Below, piece by piece: positions 14,760 through 15,045 of a stretch of DNA of 15,045 nucleotides. Source of the stretch: CAZAYP01 sp964489425 [NCBI: uncultured Verrucomicrobiota bacterium] (lineage in GTDB: Bacteria; Verrucomicrobiota; Kiritimatiellia; RZYC01). Each line of letters starts with the position of its first letter. The stretch's first letter is position 1. The notes below the pieces were generated by a model that made no database searches, had not been told where the DNA came from, and saw only the letters and a program-made list of their open reading frames with translations. Made by a program: the position numbers and the translations under genes. Location: NCBI GenBank assembly GCA_964489425.1, contig CAZAYP010000109.1, positions 1 through 15,045 of the forward strand, written 5' to 3'.

Positions 14760-15045
14760 TCAGGGCAGCAGTAGATACAAGATCGGAGCCAGGCCGTCCA
14801 CACTTTTCGTCGAAGACTCGTCGCGGGGCCACAAGTCCGTCCGCCATGGGTCCTGTTCGCCGGAGCGTGCCATCGCGCTCACGGTCAATACCGGGGCCCA
14901 GCCGGCGGCGTCGGTGACGCGGTTGGTGCCGTTCCAGGTGGTCAGCACGCGGGCCGCGCGGTAGTACGCGCCGGGCGCGCTGACGGCGATGGTGAAGGAC
15001 TGGGTGATGAGCGCCCAGTTGCCGATGCTGGCGGCCGCATTGGTC
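14760..15045 (-). CDS. 3' end of a tandem paralogue of the repeat-bearing secreted protein (partial)
   Basis: The last 94 residues of a gene that starts beyond the right edge. It opens with 'TNAAASIGNWALITQSF' and continues through 'YYRAARVLTTWNGTNRVTD', the same CARDB-like segment as the repeats of the downstream gene (roughly 85% DNA identity by eye, with different residues such as 'TIAVSAPGA' for 'EVVVSATGT'). After that comes a 40-residue unique stretch rich in charged residues, and the protein ends 'LAPILYLLLP', closely resembling 'PPIFYLLLD' of the next gene. The stop TGA is at 14760-14762, 20 bases before the next ATG, so the two genes are probably one transcription unit that arose by duplication. 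Whether this protein also carries an FGE-like domain cannot be seen. Confidence 0.88.
   Translation of the reverse strand, partial: TNAAASIGNWALITQSFTIAVSAPGAYYRAARVLTTWNGTNRVTDAAGWAPVLTVSAMARSGEQDPWRTDLWPRDESSTKSVDGLAPILYLLLP
14897..15045 (-). repeat. Diverged partial fourth copy of the repeat unit, in the upstream paralogue
   Basis: This stretch aligns with 11574-11722 (copy 3) and the equivalent parts of copies 1 and 2. It shares blocks such as 'gacgcggttggtgccgt' and 'gcgcccagttgccgatgctg' but has many scattered substitutions, unlike the nearly identical copies within the next gene. The unit continues beyond the window. Confidence 0.85.

Noticed and set aside
14740-14847. Upstream in-frame ATG (14847) extending the FGE-like protein by 36 residues
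   Set aside because: It would overlap the paralogue's coding end by 88 bases and would put a non-hydrophobic stretch ahead of the signal peptide. The ATG at 14739 gives a normal signal peptide and a 20-base gap.

Overview
The window is high-GC bacterial DNA with dense coding, strong GC preference at third codon positions and Shine-Dalgarno-like sites before several genes. The very large secreted proteins point to the Planctomycetota-Verrucomicrobiota-Chlamydiota (PVC) superphylum, most likely a Kiritimatiellota- or Verrucomicrobiota-like organism. They combine subtilase, beta-helix, calcium-loop, FGE-sulfatase-like and CARDB-like modules with 'FYRI'-type C-terminal domains. No rRNA or other phylogenetic marker is present, so the placement is inference.

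Layout. From 94 to 5786 all genes are on the minus strand. In transcription order they are: a membrane glycosyltransferase of family 2 (4665-5786), a SAM methyltransferase (3959-4633), a polysaccharide deacetylase of the type found at exosortase/PEP-CTERM loci (3117-3962, 4-base overlap with the methyltransferase), asnA (1986-3017), asnS (578-1969) and a small secreted single HYR-domain protein (94-447). The first three look like one surface- or exo-polysaccharide unit. asnA and asnS form a second unit that makes asparagine from aspartate and ammonia and charges it onto tRNA-Asn. It has its own plausible promoter and a 13-codon leader ORF that begins Met-Asn-Asn and ends in an ATGA overlap with asnA.

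A 338-base divergent intergenic region (5787-6124) separates this block from one plus-strand gene. That gene (6125-11446) encodes a 1773-residue secreted subtilase with a complete Asp/His/Ser triad, an apparently duplicated prodomain, a large insert before the catalytic Ser, two tandem beta-helix modules and a calcium-loop segment.

It converges on a minus-strand gene (11443-14739) encoding a 1098-residue secreted protein: an FGE-sulfatase-like domain, an Ig/FN3-like domain and three nearly identical 209-residue repeats (627 bp each). The two converging genes share the palindrome CTAG as both stop codons, so there is no intergenic DNA between them. The 3' end of a tandem paralogue (14760-15045, minus) enters from the right edge and carries the same repeat module and a similar C-terminal tail.

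Most notable points: the 627-bp tandem repeats with a core identical by eye and a sharp boundary; a shared C-terminal 'PI-[FL]-YLLL' tail on the two tandem paralogues; an FGE-like domain whose Cys pair does not match the catalytic pair; a possible Asn-rich leader before asnA; the shared CTAG stop; and an insert in the subtilase that looks like a circularly permuted beta-sandwich. No RNA gene, insertion sequence, CRISPR array or phage gene was seen.
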